In this document: piece by piece, positions 47,981-62,269 of the stretch
Position numbering within the stretch: position 1 is the stretch's first letter
How the letters are laid out: each line of letters starts with the position of its first letter
Assembly: GCA_947579665.1 (NCBI GenBank)
Contig: OX388345.1
Location: 57,775,454 to 57,839,453, forward strand
From: Sympetrum striolatum
Taxonomy: Eukaryota; Arthropoda; Insecta; Odonata; Libellulidae
Direction: 5' to 3'
Length of the DNA stretch: 64,000 nucleotides
Position numbers and translations under genes: made by a program
Notes under the pieces: generated by a model
What the model was told of the DNA's origin: nothing
Databases searched by the model: none
What the model saw: the letters and a program-made list of their open reading frames with translations, nothing else

Positions 47981-50900
47981 AGGGAGTACCTATAAATGAG
48001 AAATTCGTATGGTGGACGGGATTTATCGTAACTATTTCAACTCCTAGAGCACGCCCGAGTAGTATTTTGGAGAAGTAGGGAAATTTCTTCTCAAAGAATA
48101 TTACATACTAAAGGGGAGAGTGAGGATACTCAGTCTAGGGAGAAGAACTATTCTGCGAATGCGCGCTGGATATTCTTCGCGCGTGTTTGGGCTGACGTAT
48201 TCCATTTCCTCAGATGATCTCATTCGTTATTTATTCGATGTCTAGCTCTCCGATTCTCGTTTGTCCAATCTCTACGTGAGCGAGAAGACTCGAGTTCAAC
48301 CGCGTTCTAGAATTGCAGGTGACAAATATATCCGAAGAAACGTCTGCAGACCATTCCACGCATCGTTCGATTTTCTACGGTTGAGGAGACATGCGGGTGA
48401 TGGTATAAAATGGAAGCGAACGTCATCTGAAACTGCGTCCACGGTCCAGGAGGGGAGGGACGGAGGAGAGATATGTGTTGGGATGAGTCAAATCCATTCC
48501 GAATATCATTCCTTTTCTTTCCTTTCTCATCTCACCACTTCGAATTTTCTCGAATTTCATTTTCTTTTTCCAATTCGTGCGTATAGACTTTCTTTGATTT
48601 ATTTCTCCGTTTTATTCTTGGTTTTATCATCACCCGTTTTCCGTTTACACGATTCGTCTTCTTTCCCTGCTTTTTCTCCGCTGTCACAATTTAAAATGTA
48701 TTTTATTCCCTTTTGCTTAACGAAACAACGCATACGCATGTTAATGTCCATCCTCTTTTACAATCTTGTACGCAGTGTCATATCTCTCACTTTTGGTTAT
48801 AAATCATGTCATATCTGTCTGGTATTTTTCTATAAGATTTCATCTCCTCTTCAAATTTTTGAATAAAGAATCCAAGAAAGATTTTAATAAACAAGTGGCT
48901 GCAGCCACCATGCTGGCCTTGCTGCTAAATTCGTATCGTTAGTTATCTCTGTTTGTCCTCATGGTGCCATTTTCCAATTGATGCAGTTAAAATTCTCCTT
49001 TTGAAGCTAACTTACTAATTGCCATTGATTTCGTTAATAATATGCCTTCCATAGTACCGCATTAATGACAATATCACGTTTTTGATTTCCAAGCCACTAT
49101 AAGTAATTACACCATGCATCTAGGCCATGGTCGTAATGATCTTCAGCACAGTTCTTATACCTATATCCGAATTTTATCAAAATCATACTTCCATTTACCA
49201 TTATATGCATTGATTACCAACACCAATCTAAGGCTCGAACTATCCACACATCCTACGAATTTGTTCCCACATGATTTAATCTTATCATAACCAATAGTTT
49301 TACAATCTGAATATACTTAGGTGACAAAATGTGTAAATAAGAGAGCATAATTACACCGAATCATTACAATTTCTTGTTTCAAATTCTTTCTTTATAACTA
49401 TAAACTTTGAAGTTTGAAACTAAGCTAAGATGCCTTTTTCTATAACTTATCATTCATTTATTTGAAATTATTTGAGAAAACAAAACAACTGTTTTGTTTT
49501 CCAAAAAGTTTCACGTAAACTCTCAACCACCTTCCACTTATCTTCACTTAGACTCAAGTTTTATTCCTTCTGTTCCTTCGTACGTTTCACCCTCATTCCT
49601 CCGAAAGCATAAAATGGACATTTTAGATGAAGAACTGCGTCGTAGGCACCCCTGATAGCCTTCCAAGAATTTGAAGGCCAAACGCCAGCATCATTGTTTG
49701 TGCAAGTTGGTGCTATAAATTCGCCCGAGTCGAAACTTCAAGAAACATTTTCAATGCCATAGCAAGTGCGGAAGGTCATGAATGTGTGATGAGTCGTCGA
49801 GGAGTTAATACACTAAATTGAGTTGATGCAATGACGCGCCTTCTTCATGCGCCGCATACATTTGTACTGGAGATACTAAAATTATCATTCCTGAGTCAAT
49901 CATCTAGCAATAAATATTATAATCTCTTGGCCAATTATTCAATCCTTCTTAAATACGAATTTTCATTGTTAAAGCGATTCTTGAAATTGTTTTAATGAAA
50001 CTGCTAAAGATGGTTTGCTATGAGAAATATAATGTGAATTTCTTTGAATAACTTATGATATTTCACAATGATATACATACTGACACCATTTTAAATATCA
50101 AGGGAAGTTACCTTCTGCAGTTTCGTTGGTTTCTAGTTTACCTATGAGTGGTATTTATCAATGTGTATACTCTCGTAGGAAATGGAGGATGGTAGATAGA
50201 GAGTAGTTCGTGCAATATCTAGTATTTACTAATAAGTCATGCATGGAGCCATTGCATTGAACTTATTATTAAATATTTATAATATTCTGAAATAATTTTT
50301 CTATTCCAACTTAGCAAGATATATAATATTCGATATAAATTCATCTAATCAATAGATAAAGTAAGTGAGTGAAACTTCATTAAAGTATAGAATCAAATTA
50401 ATCGTGAAGTTTGTTTTTATTATAACTATTTATTAAAGCTATCATATTAATCATTGCGTAGAACATGAACATTTTCCACGAAGAAAATAACTTGAGCTCT
50501 GAAGAAATTGATTGTATTTTAGTGTCCATTGCTCTGTATCTTAATGGTGCTGAATCTTCTTCATGAATAGAATATAGGAAATATGCACGTTTTACCACTC
50601 ACGTATGTGATAAAATGAAATCTACTAAGACATAAGTGATATGGAGGCAATTAATTGCATAATATTAAGATAATTAATGTAATTTGTGTTGATTCTTCCT
50701 CATTGACTTTTATGAAGAATTTAACTTAAGGGTTAGTTTCACAACACTCACATGGACGTTTTTCATTTACTACTTGTATTTTTATCGACTTTATCATTTA
50801 TCACTCAATACATTTACTGTCGATCATTAATCTGATCTTAAATTTAATAAAGAACTGAATACTGGCAGCTAATTAAAAAAATACGAAGAAAATTATTTTC

Positions 50901-51099
50901 TCAAAAATCACCTAACCTTCAATCCTGGTTTCGAGAGATATTTCGTCAGTCCCTCAAGAAATAATACATTTCATCGCAATATGGAGAAACTCTGTAAAAA
51001 TTGAAGATGGCTCGAAGATTTATCGCCCTCTTCGTTAAGAAGCTCCATCGATCCATCCTATTTAAAAATACCACTGTATAAAATCGCGGAAAATTTCAC
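47981..51099. other. Non-coding stretch, no gene recognised
   Basis: A somewhat less AT-rich patch lies at 48240-48480. The open frame at 48261-48866 starts with TTG in the best reading and matches no family known to me. The rest is AT-rich and featureless by eye. Confidence 0.5.
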
Positions 51100-51530
51100 A
51101 AACAGCTATTTCCTGTAGGAAACGGTGGCATTGACATGAAATGGAGTGGGTCGCCGTGACCATTTCAGGTCACGATTCCCTGCGAAAATAATAAGGCGGT
51201 TGGCCTCGCATCCACTCCGTAATAATCAATCGGAATGCTCTTCCGAAATCGGAAGATCGGATCGATTTACGACTCTCTCTTTCCTTACGATTCCCATTCA
51301 TGCCCGACTTTCTCGAGACCTGTGACGTAACAATGAATCATGGAATCAATTTTGGTCAGTGGGCTAAAGCAGGATCTCCTCTCGTTTGTTTTGCTCCCTT
51401 ATTTTGTTGTCTTTGGAACAGCCTGACTTAGGACCATTTATCTGAGAAAGGAGTGACGTCATATGACATTAATAATCCATGACGTCAATTTTCGGTAAAG
51501 ATAAAAGGCAAGGAATGTGAAAAGGATCCT
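51100..51530. promoter_or_regulatory. Candidate cis-regulatory cluster with CRE sites
   Basis: Two perfect TGACGTCA palindromes (51454-51461 and 51480-51487) lie 26 bp apart. A related TGACGTAA is at 51323-51330. An everted pair of nuclear-receptor half-sites, TGACC-ATTTC-AGGTCA, lies at about 51157-51172. TGACGTCA is the consensus for CREB/ATF-type bZIP factors. The segment is richer in GC than its flanks and has no ORF. A TATA-like GATAAAAGGC follows near 51500. It could be an enhancer or a promoter; no transcribed gene was recognised beside it. Confidence 0.4.
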
Positions 51531-53766
51531 CTGCCGTCTGACTTTAAACTGGCTATTATTTCCGATTGTTTAGTTTATGTTTTTTTAAAAATGCTTTTAT
51601 GCTACCTTTACCTCATTCAAAGAAGTGGGTGGACAGCTTTGGTTTTCGATATCTCGCTCGGAGATTGATTTATACTTGAATGGTATGCGATAATGCATCT
51701 CATCTTTACTATTAAGGAAACTAAGATAATTTTACGAGAATTATTTAATTAATTTAGAATTTATATTTAATCAGTTAAAAAAATCATTTTGAAATTTTAT
51801 TCTTTAAAGCCATATAAAAGGAAATGTATGAATGTGATGTAAAATATTAAACAATCATACCTTTCTTGCGAATAAATGGTTACTTAAAATTCCAACAGTC
51901 AATTACATGGGAATTACTCTGGTATGGTTTGAATTATGAAAAATGTACTCTGTGGAATTGATTGGAGATATCGCTATTGAATCGAATCGATATCGAATTG
52001 AAGTTTCATTGTCTCAAGCTTCGATTGGGGTAAAGTAACATAGGTAACTTATAGGATATCCGTTGTCAAATAATCTAATAAAAAACTCTAGCTCTTGGTT
52101 ATTGGTGAATCTGTGGCAGAAACAATTAAGAATGGAAGCTATAGAAAAAGTTTTGTTTTAAACTTTATTTTGAAAATTTTAAACCAAAGAGCTGAAGTAG
52201 AACAGAGTCAGACCAGGGAAAGAAAATTCATTCAATGAAATATTTTAATTTTACTTGCTGAATCTCTCCAAAATGAAAAGTAGAAAACCCAGATAAAATT
52301 AAGATTTCAGCTAGAAATTTTAATAATAAAACACTTATTTAAGAGTAATCCGATCTCAGGAGAACGCACTGAGTGAATTATGTATCTTAGAAGAACGTAC
52401 TAAGGCAATAACTGTATCAGAGCCCGTAAAAAACTTTATTTTCTAAGGAAGAAGAGATTGTCATATCCTTACAACTTGAGGAGACCTTCAACTCGCCATA
52501 GCCTAGAACATTCCACCTTTATTCAAATTCGTCCAGATATTTTCTCTTCCACCGCAAAAGTCTGGAAAACCATTACCTCTCTCGACTTTCTTTGGAAAAT
52601 CATAGCCTATATCTCTCAGATTTGATTTCTTTTACTTTCCTTGAAACTTTTACGGCTTTCCGCTGTGAAAGCTTCTTGTTTCCTCCAAAAGCTTCGTCAC
52701 CTTTATCCAGATGATACTTTTATTCGCTTCATAACTCAAGGAACTCTATGAGATTCTTCTCCAATCCGCGATCTAAGAAAGAAAATGTTTACGCGTCGTT
52801 ATAAACTTGCGCTTTGTATTCTTTTATGGATGTACAACGATGGTGATGTAAACTTTCATAGAAAACCAAGTCGTTAAATCTCAAAGAAACATGGAGGCAT
52901 TTACAGACCAGAAGGGAAACATGAGCAGATTCTTTATTGCTGTCGTTTCTTTGTTAGTCTTTGTGACGTGGTCGACAATTGTTAGCTTTTCTTTACTAAA
53001 GGTGACAATGTGACATTGTCAGATAATGAGATATAATTGCTTTTGTTTGGTTCACGATTTTTATAGTTAGAGCCGTCAGGTTCAAATGGCAAATGCCCAG
53101 AAAATTAAGTCTAGTGATCATAGAATAAAATCTCAGAGAAATTGTAATGAGCTTCTTTCAATAAATAATTTGTTTTCAGATTTGAATTATATTATTATTA
53201 TCTTGAAAATACAACGTATGAAAGATGTACGTATAATAATTAGATTTACAAATAATAATTCAAAGATGTACATATAATAATTAGAACTAAGCTTAATTAA
53301 AATATCTTGAAATACAATCTGAGAAAAGAAAATATTGGCATATGGTTTCAGGTTTATTTGCAATATATCTTCGGTGAACTCTAAAATATTATCGATATAT
53401 CACATTATTGAACGAAAATCTGAGTCTGTAGAAACTCATTCCACAAAATAGTTATTAAAATGTCATCCCCTCTTTTTTGAGATCAATGGGGTTCCTACTT
53501 CTTTAAAAATAAATAATAGATTCCATTAAATATTTATATTTTCAGTACGATTCTCAAACAAAGGGATCTATTTTAAGTTATAAATAGTTTGAGGACTATC
53601 AACTGCTATTAGATAAATGATTAGTACTCAAGGTGGAGAGGGAGGGATCGGAAAATCGAAATGTAGAGAGAACGATGAGTTTTGTTCGATCAATTCTGTG
53701 AAAAGACAATAAAATTGCAATGCAATTCATTTTCACATTTTCTTTGAATCATCTTTACTCGTCGAG
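51531..53766. other. Non-coding stretch, nothing recognised
   Basis: AT-rich sequence with short chance ORFs. A cluster of ATCGA-type motifs lies near 51960-52030. No repeat family seen. Confidence 0.5.
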
Positions 53767-53826
53767 ATTAATAATAATAATATTTATTGATCCAGAGACA
53801 TACATAAGCATGTATAGGACAAGTCA
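53767..53826 (-). mobile_element. 3' tail of a dispersed non-LTR element (copy 2)
   Basis: On the minus strand: GACTTGTCCTATACATGC, a small hairpin, TGGATCAATAAATATT, then ATT repeats. This matches the plus-strand copy at 16005-16058 block for block, with a few extra bases in the hairpin. AATAAA just before the simple repeat could be a polyadenylation signal. Further 5' sequence of the element was not recognised. Confidence 0.6.
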
Positions 53827-56800
53827 ATCAACATATTTATAGACCGTCAATATTACGTAATTAGATTACGTCTAATGCTCTTAGTTTTGTACTGACATAT
53901 ATAACTATCGTGAAATTAACTTTGGATTTTATAATGGAATTTGATTCGTTCACTAAAGAATGTAGTTTGGTACAATCTTTCACTCATTCTACGCCAGGGA
54001 ACATTACACGATAATGTTTCAATTTTACCGATTGACTTAACAAAAGTAAAAAACCATCATTCGCATTGCGATAATATTTTAATTACTGTTATAATTGATT
54101 AGAATAAATACATCCATAAATCATAAAGCTTGAAATATCCAACTGCGATCCATGAAAGTTGAATTCTTTGGGAATTTTTCATTCAGTTTTACCTGAAAAT
54201 AGTTCTCTCTGTGGTAACGAGCTCTTAAACGAATTCACTATGTTCTTCTAATAGAAGGAGAGCCCGCCCGAGGGAGGTTGCTGATGTTGGAAACAACGAC
54301 CATAAAATAGCACTGTGCATAACTTTTAGTTTTATCATATTCTCAATAATTTCCTAGACAGAAAAAGGCCAACCATTACATCTTAGAAGCTTTCCCTGTA
54401 TCCTCGTCATCACAAATGTTTCTGCTTTTCTGTATCTAACCAACTCACAGGTGCTCTCAACCCCTCTGCTTTATTAAAAATTCTAGTAAGAAGATTGTCG
54501 CGACGTTCTCTCGACCGTTTGAGACGTTCTTCTCTGAGATACAGGGAGCTACACGTCTTGCATCGAGTTACAATTCCTGTCTCGAGAGTAATCTCAGATC
54601 ATGTGCAACTCCTCCGATCACTTCCGTTTAATTAGCAAGAACTCATTTGAAGCAAAATTCCTCGACGAGATTTTCCAATCCGAGAGAGCATTTTCCTTTA
54701 AATGCTTCCCTTCACGCCTGTCCTTCCGTGTCTACGATCTCGAGAATAATTCTCTTATACCTCTTCTTGTTAAAGCGTAACTCATCACTTATTTTTAATG
54801 TCTCGTGCTTCCTAATGAACTATTATCAAGTTTCAAGTTTATCCTGTGATTGAGTAATAATGTATGATGAATATTTTATTGAATAAGTTATAAAAACGTT
54901 GTATATACAATTTTAAACAAGAATTGTTCGTTTATAGAGTGATGCCTTTTTGTAGTATTCAAAATTGGAAGTGATCCAATTTTTTACGAACTCTCAAAAC
55001 TATTTTTTTCATGATATTTTTACTGTAATTATTAAATGACAAGTATATACATTCATTATCTAAACTACATCGATTTTCTAAATTACACGCTTGATTTCGT
55101 GGTATTTTGAGAATGGAAACAAGGATAAGGAAAACTTCTTAAGCATAAATAACTAAAATAAAGTTCAAATTATATGTACTATATATATATGAGTATATGA
55201 AAGCGCAAACCTCTGATAGCCATCGCTTCGTTTACTCTGCCTTCCTTTCTACTACCGAACAAAAATATTACGTTTTCATCATATTAATATGTTTGACGTA
55301 GAGGTTAGGGGTGATTAAATTGATTACTTAAGCACCTTTTTTTCTCCGTATAACTAATAGAAATGCCTTAGATTCTCAAAAAGCTGTCATTCTCAATACT
55401 TTTAAATAATGATAATTTTGTTAAGTATCTCGAATTTCGAATAAAAATCAATTAATAAATTACTCCTCAAGCCGTTATTGCACGTTATTGATAATCAATA
55501 ATTAAATTTAATTAAAAAAAACATTTAGATCAATTATAAACCAAAGTTAAAAAGTGAAAAAATACATTTCATTCATTGAATCTCTAAGACTACTTATCTC
55601 GAGTTCGGTCGATCCCTTTTCCTAAATCAATTCTACAATGAGACAGAACCGTGAACAGGAAATGTAAAATAATTAACTCTAAACGTATAAATATAACATG
55701 GATATTGATTGGAAATTTCTTGAATAGAACCTTAGATAAGGTGTGCGAATAATCGTTCATTCCTTCCAGAGAGGCAGCAGTTACTAGTGCTCAAACTTTT
55801 GATATCTGTGAAATTCTGTTTCTATAAAATATCGGGATTGCATAAGCTGTTGTGTGAAAAGAGACCTCCTAAAAAGCACTAAAATCTTGAAAATTTAGCA
55901 TAAAGATCTCTCTCATTTATCTGAACTGGTTTCTCTGACCGAGAACGTAGGGAAAGAAATATCTCCCATCAGCTCCCTCGTCCCTTTTGGTGCTTCTTTT
56001 CCCTTCGATCTTAAGTCATCTGCAGATATGGTCGCTTCGTGGAAATGGTCATTTTCCTCAGCGTTGGATAGTGGCACAGGATCGTTTCACACTCCTCAGG
56101 AATTTCTTCGATCACTGTTCGCCACTGAAAAAATTCTTTTTTTCTCACTTCATCCGGTCGCGTGAGTCACGCGGAATATGAGTTACTTTTTATTTCCTTC
56201 CTCTTCTTTCCGAGTTAAGATATATTGTTGACAACAAGTTAGAGTGGTAACATGTATGAGCTCAGTTTTAATCCTTGCTTGTTTCATTGTGATACATTAT
56301 ACAATTCATTTAGTAAGAAAAGGAAAACGATTATTTTCCACATTAATTTATTAGGTTCTTTCAAAACTTCCAGCTATCTCTCTCTAGACGAAGTGAATGC
56401 AGTAATAACATCCTTGAACATATAAAAATTAAATTTTTATCCTTAAGTACTGAAAATTTTAGTACTTAAATTGTCTGCTTCAATTTTTCATTGGCTTTAA
56501 GCAGGTGAATTAATAACACACGCCATTGCCTCTTGGCTTCATGCATCAAATATAATTAATCGTGATAAATAATATGTTAAATTTGCAGGGTATTAATGTA
56601 GATGTATATGAAGTAAATAATACGTGTCATTATAATAATATATTATTACATTAGGCTATGACAAGGGTTTTTAGAGTTATCTTTTTAATGAAAGAAAGAA
56701 TAATCTCCTTTGACCTTTAAAATTTTGTTTGATGAATTGAGATAAAGTTGTTTAAGAGACGTTCGGGCTAGAAAAATAATTGAAAATATTACTTTATCCT

Positions 56801-59235
56801 TATTTTTAGAATGCACATGTTGGTGGAATCGTTATCGAAACTTCTGAATAAGAATAATTTTGAGGTAAATGCTACGTAGTGACTTAGCACCTCTGTTCTG
56901 CGATAATATTATCAAGTTACTTTTTTCTATTTTTGTGAGAACCGTAGATAATAATATGCTTTAAATAAGTAGTTCCCGTTGTATCTCTTGCTCTTTGTTA
57001 TTATTTTTTGATTATACGAAAGCACTCGGCGTCAATAACAATGCAGGAAGGCTTGACTTGAATCTAAACCTTAACGTTACGGAGCATATTCTCTTTTTTG
57101 TTATGTTTGCTGTTAACTTGGAGAGTTTCATCAATTTAAATGAGGAAGGCGTGATCCAATGAGCACTTACTAACTAATTAATTATTATTTACTTAATTAT
57201 TTCAGCTTTAATAGGACATTAATCGAAATTAAGTTTTATGAAGTATTTATACCTATAGATAACTGAGTTAATAACTGAAGTAAACTAAACGATCATAAAG
57301 AGTGAGAAGTGACTGATAGTAATCACTGTGGGTCATGAAAGTGAAGCATTTAACGATTCCATTGAGATAATAGCATTCGTGATTTTTCTAATCTAAAATT
57401 TATTGCTGACATCAGCATCATATATTTAATGTATTAGAATAAGCAGTTGAAATATTAATTTCTAATTATTTCTTTTTCTAAGTTCACTATAGATGACGTA
57501 GGATTGTTTGTGAGTAATTACTCTCAAGGGTAATTCTTCATTTGTTTCTCCGTAGTTAATTTGATTGGCTTCCTTGAAAAAACCTTTGAGAAATCACTCA
57601 CACTCTTATAAGTATCTAACATGTTGTTTTGAATTTCTTTTCATCAAGTAAAATATTGCATTTTCAGAAGAGGTGCTAAGATGGGTTACATCTTCATTTA
57701 TCATCAAAACATAAAACTGGCGTTTTTATAATACATGCCCATACCTAGTTGGCTCTCTATTGTGATAGTCTCTTGCGACTATGATAAATGAGCGATGAAT
57801 CCACCGTTAGGAAGGATGAGGGAAATAATGCAGAGAACAGATCTCCAGTCACACCAAAATAGAATGCGATACTCGTATTATTCAAAATATTGCTTTTCTA
57901 CTAGTGCTCACCTTATCTCTGAAAATGTGTCCGTTCTTTATGACGTAAATCAATCCGGATGGCACGTGGATTAAGTAAGCATCCGCGACTTGACAATTTA
58001 CGTTCTCATCTTCTTTGAGTATTTATTGGCTTCAAATGGATGCGTTGAGGAAGAATAGATTCTTACTTAAATGGTTCTCTCAATTTCCTGACTACAGTTT
58101 GTCTATTCGAATGCTCATATTTTACTACTTATACTTGAAAACTAAATCCGAGAAATTTTATTGCTTTTTATTTGTCATTTATAATTGCTACAAAGAATCA
58201 CTGTTGATTGCGAGATGTCATAGATAGTCTTTCTCATACTAATCAGTAACTTTCATTCATCAATTCAGTGTACCATTGTACAGTTATAGTGTTACCGTAT
58301 TAGACAATGGTAGTTGGACAGTAAATTTCAGAATATATCCACTTCATCTTTTTAGTAATCAACTGAAGAGTAGCTAATGATATATTCAGAGATTCTTTAC
58401 CTCAGAATTATGTAAAAGATTCTTGTATACCGAAACAAAAGAGAAAGATCGACTGTACTATTATTTAAATTACATTCTGATTTCGTAATATTATCGACAC
58501 TATACATCGAAGGCATAATACTTTTTGGTATCAGCAGCTACTATAAGCCACTTCCACAAAATTTCAAGTTTTTCTTTTTGATGAGAAAAATGATATAAGT
58601 GAGGATGCTGCTGAAACCTCGCATTGCCTTGAAACTTAGGCCGAAAAGACTAATACTCGACTATAACTCTATTGAAACAGACATTATCATATTAACTTAA
58701 ATTAAAATAAATAAAATCTCTATGTTTCAATATCTCGAAGAACTCGCTGACAATAAACGTCATGAAACTCATGACCTCGGTGTCATCACGCAGCTGAGGA
58801 ATTAGATTTATGCTTTTTACGTGAGAAGAGCAAAACTTCACGAAGTTACAAATTAGGCTTCGGCCGCATTTTATGACGTGAAGTCACACTTACGGCTCCA
58901 GTGGTAGATTACAAGAATAGGTTCAGATAAACCGTCCAAAGGGAACCAAAATAAGAGAGCAGCATGGAATGAAGACATTCTGATACCATAAGTGGAACGT
59001 CCATCTTCAAAAATAGCCGACGGACTCATCTCCAATTTTTGTCCTAAATGTACCGCTGCGGTTTCGGTCTCCCGTAACTGCTAAGCGGGAACATTTTTGA
59101 AGAGGATGATCACTGAGAGAGAAACATCTTTCGGAGAAGGGATGCTTCCCAAAATACAGACTCCTTTATCACGCCTCCCTTCCCTCTTCATCAGAAGATG
59201 CTTCCTGTGACCATCCTCCGGCATCATCGACGGAT
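53827..59235. other. Non-coding stretch, no gene recognised
   Basis: A less AT-rich patch at about 54470-54740 and another near 55920-56170 contain short ORFs without recognisable features. Otherwise AT-rich with nothing visible. Confidence 0.5.
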
Positions 59236-59404
59236 TTAGTAATCTAAGCCCTGAGGGGGTGGGGGCGGAACTGCCGGGGGCTGCCTCAGAGGCTGCGACC
59301 TTGTATCCCCAGGTGGGGGTGGTAAAAGGATGGACGGAGTACCTATGGGACTCTTTGGCTGTGCCGCTGTTCTGGCGCCATCTCCTGAACAGCCTATTCC
59401 AATC
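59236..59404 (-). CDS. Possible proline-rich terminal coding exon (unproven)
   Basis: A GC-rich island in AT-rich DNA. On the minus strand TTATTTACTAG at 59415-59405 could be a splice acceptor. It is followed by a 55-codon frame ending in TAA (59236-59238). The peptide begins IGIGCSGDGARTAAQPKSPI, has two proline runs (PPPP and PPPPP) and ends QGLDY. It reads like the disordered C-terminus of a larger protein, but I do not recognise the gene. Caution: the same island is also open in a second minus-strand frame (DWNRLFRRWRQNSG...) and on the plus strand, where CCCCAG/GTGGGG near 59311 could be a donor site. High GC content alone removes stops. No other exon of a host gene was found in the window. 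Confidence 0.33.
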
Positions 59405-62267
59405 CTAGTAAATAACGAATCGGATAATATGCTGCTGAAAAATCTGTTATAACTTCATTTTTCGCAAAAAACAGAAAGCCTTGATTGGTTTCATTTGAGT
59501 GGATGCCACAAGGGATAAGTATAGGAACCGCGTTTGCAAGGAGCTACGATATTCAATAAGAACGGCCATTTCGCACAATGGAAGATTTTTTCGTAGGATC
59601 GTTTTCCGCCGACGAGGAAATATCTTAAATTTCCTCCCAACAACAGGATTTTTCACTCTCGGGGTGACGTAACCTTTGGAACACTGAGAGGCGACCGTTT
59701 GACCTCATCCGAATGGGAAAGAGATTTTCTGGAAAATTCTTCTTGGCCAGTTCTCGAAAGAAATGTGTTTGGAAGGCTTTCGTAATCTTACGCAAAGTTA
59801 TTTTTTTGTTGCAGAATGATGCAGAATAAAATTATGTCACGGCAACAATCAATATCAATTAGGAGGGTGGATATAATTACCTTTTTAATTTATTGGAATG
59901 CAGAATTTTTTTAAGTGTTAAGAATTTTGGTAACCTAAACATTTGGGATACCCGTTTATAGACGTATACCTATTTCCAAGTTGGTGAATGATACCCTCCT
60001 CTGAAAAGAGTGGAGTTTAGACAATTGCAACAATGCTGAATTGTATTTTTCCTAATAAAGAAATTGCAAAATACATAAATCACTTCAATGTCATTCAATC
60101 ACTTAAATAATTTCCTGATTACATTGTATTCTGCGTAAATATATCTGTGTTATTTTTTGATTGTCTTCTATTTTATTTCATGCATTCTAGTGTATGTATT
60201 TCAAATTTGTTACATTCTTTATTTTATTGCTTGTGTTCACTATAATTTGGTGCCAACACTGTATATGAATCTTTAAATAAATAAATAAAAATGGTAGGAA
60301 CAGTTTGGTTCCTTCCACATTCGCGTAGCACTAGCTCTACTTAATAGATTTGAGAATTCAGGACGAAGGAAGAGCGTGTCAAAATTTACGAGATAAAAGT
60401 TTTCAAATACGAATTGAAGTTGCTATTATTCCGCAAGTATTTTTTGTAGTCTTCTATACCATTAAAAGGCGAAATATGTGCTCGTGTGTTTTTTTATTCT
60501 TCAGTATACCTGGACGTAGCTGAATCGCATTTGAAATCCGACTAAGATGTCCTCTTCACATTTTTTGATGAAAATTTCTCCCAAAGAAAATTCATTGTCA
60601 ATGTCAGGCTTTCTTTGGAAAGTTTGTCTCACGTATTCATTGATGTACTCTCTAAATGACTTCCTATTCTGTACAGTCGTATTCTATGGTACTTCGAATC
60701 ATGTTCTGATTGTGCCTAACAAAATTCCAATGAATTCGCATTAGGATTTTTGTCCATCGAACATTTCATTTCGCAAAAAAATAAGTTTAAAACTGCCCAT
60801 GAATTCATTTTCTTTGCTTTAATAATCTCGTGAAGTTTTCCGAATCAATACGAGAGAATGAGAGATACGCAAAAAAACTCCCGCAAACTTACTTTCAGTT
60901 ATGTTTGATTGGAGACTATAATTTTTGTTGACTGAATAATTTGAGTTTCTCTCTTTTAAAAAATATTTGAAGCTTATGAGAAAAATTAAATAAATAAATA
61001 TACGACGGATCTTCAATCGCTGTTAAATTGCTATCCATTCCTAGCGAATCTCATGTCATCGATGGCTGTTAGATGATAGAAGATAATTATAATCTGATAA
61101 AATACGTTAATTATAGTGCCTAATCTTGGATGCAATCCAGACAAAACTAAGCGTTTTCTAGGAGTTAAAAAATTGATGATATAATATTACTCTCATTCTT
61201 GGCGTCTTCTTTCTCTACAAGGACTCCACTTCGTATGAATGGGATAATAAAATCCTCTAGGAACTGCGGAAATTTCATGAGTTTAATAATTTGGTTTGGT
61301 AATACTATTGATGCATTTATCCAAGCAAACATACAAAAAGTTCCGTTCTTATTCATCATTAAAAATTTTTAAAAACTATCTGGAGAGCTACATTAGATAA
61401 CAATGTATCGACATTAAGAAAACCATAATAGACAGAAATTTTAACCCTGCAATTTTGCAATATTATTTCATAAATTTAGTTTTTCATCACTTATTCCGTT
61501 ATGGTGTGAATAATTTCAACTATTCGTTGTCGAAAATTGAAATAAGTTAACATGAAATATTTTTATAATGTTTCTTTTACAGAAATATTTACATTTAGTT
61601 TAACAGCCTATATATACTATTTTGGCAATACATTTTAGTGTATATGTACTATGAAATATTTCCTGAATATTTCGTAAAAATTCCGCTGAATTCTTCATTC
61701 GAAATTGCTAATTCATTTTAGAGATTTTATCTGTCTCATGAACCCAGCCTTCGCTTCATTCCCATAGAGTGAAAAATGATTCTTGGGCTGTCTAAATCAC
61801 AGTCATCTCGCGTGATCGTGATTTCATCGAATGTGATTAATTGCTATCACCCCTTTTTCCAGGACGTATCTATGACTCCTCAAAATGTGCGCTGCCAAAA
61901 GATTGAAAGGATGCGTGGGATGGAAGGACGCTCATTCATTACAGTGATAACACATTTATCTAATTTTACTCTATAAAATTTCGCTACTAACTCCCACCCA
62001 TTATTAACTGAAGACAAATTATGTTGCCATATGTTTAACATATGTGTGTTGTGCAAGTTTTAGTTTTCCATAACTAATGTTATTACTTTAAGACATTATA
62101 TTTGTTTCCTTCTATTTTATCCTACTGGTATTTCTTGCTATTGAAATTCAATATCAGTTCGTAATCATCTGTAATAATTGTATGGGTGAGTATTGCGTAT
62201 CAGGATCATATTTCATCAGACTTGTAAAGAAAGAAATTTTGGAACACGGCTTTTAAATTAGTATTTA
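59405..62267. other. Mostly non-coding stretch
   Basis: Contains the LINE-like tail near 60265-60293, listed separately. ORFs of about 65 codons at 60547-60744 plus and 60819-61016 minus are not recognisable. Nothing else seen. Confidence 0.5.
60265..60293 (+). repeat. (AAAT)n tail, possibly of a non-LTR element
   Basis: GAATCTTTAAATAAATAAAT followed by AAAAATGG. An AAAT run immediately after a TTTAA is common at the 3' ends of insect LINEs and SINEs. No body of the element could be recognised upstream, so this may be a plain microsatellite. Confidence 0.35.
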
Positions 62268-62269
62268 TG

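Noticed and set aside
48261..48866. 201-codon plus-strand ORF
   Set aside because: It starts with a non-ATG codon, the second half is low-complexity Phe/Ser/Leu from pyrimidine-rich DNA, and no family is recognised.
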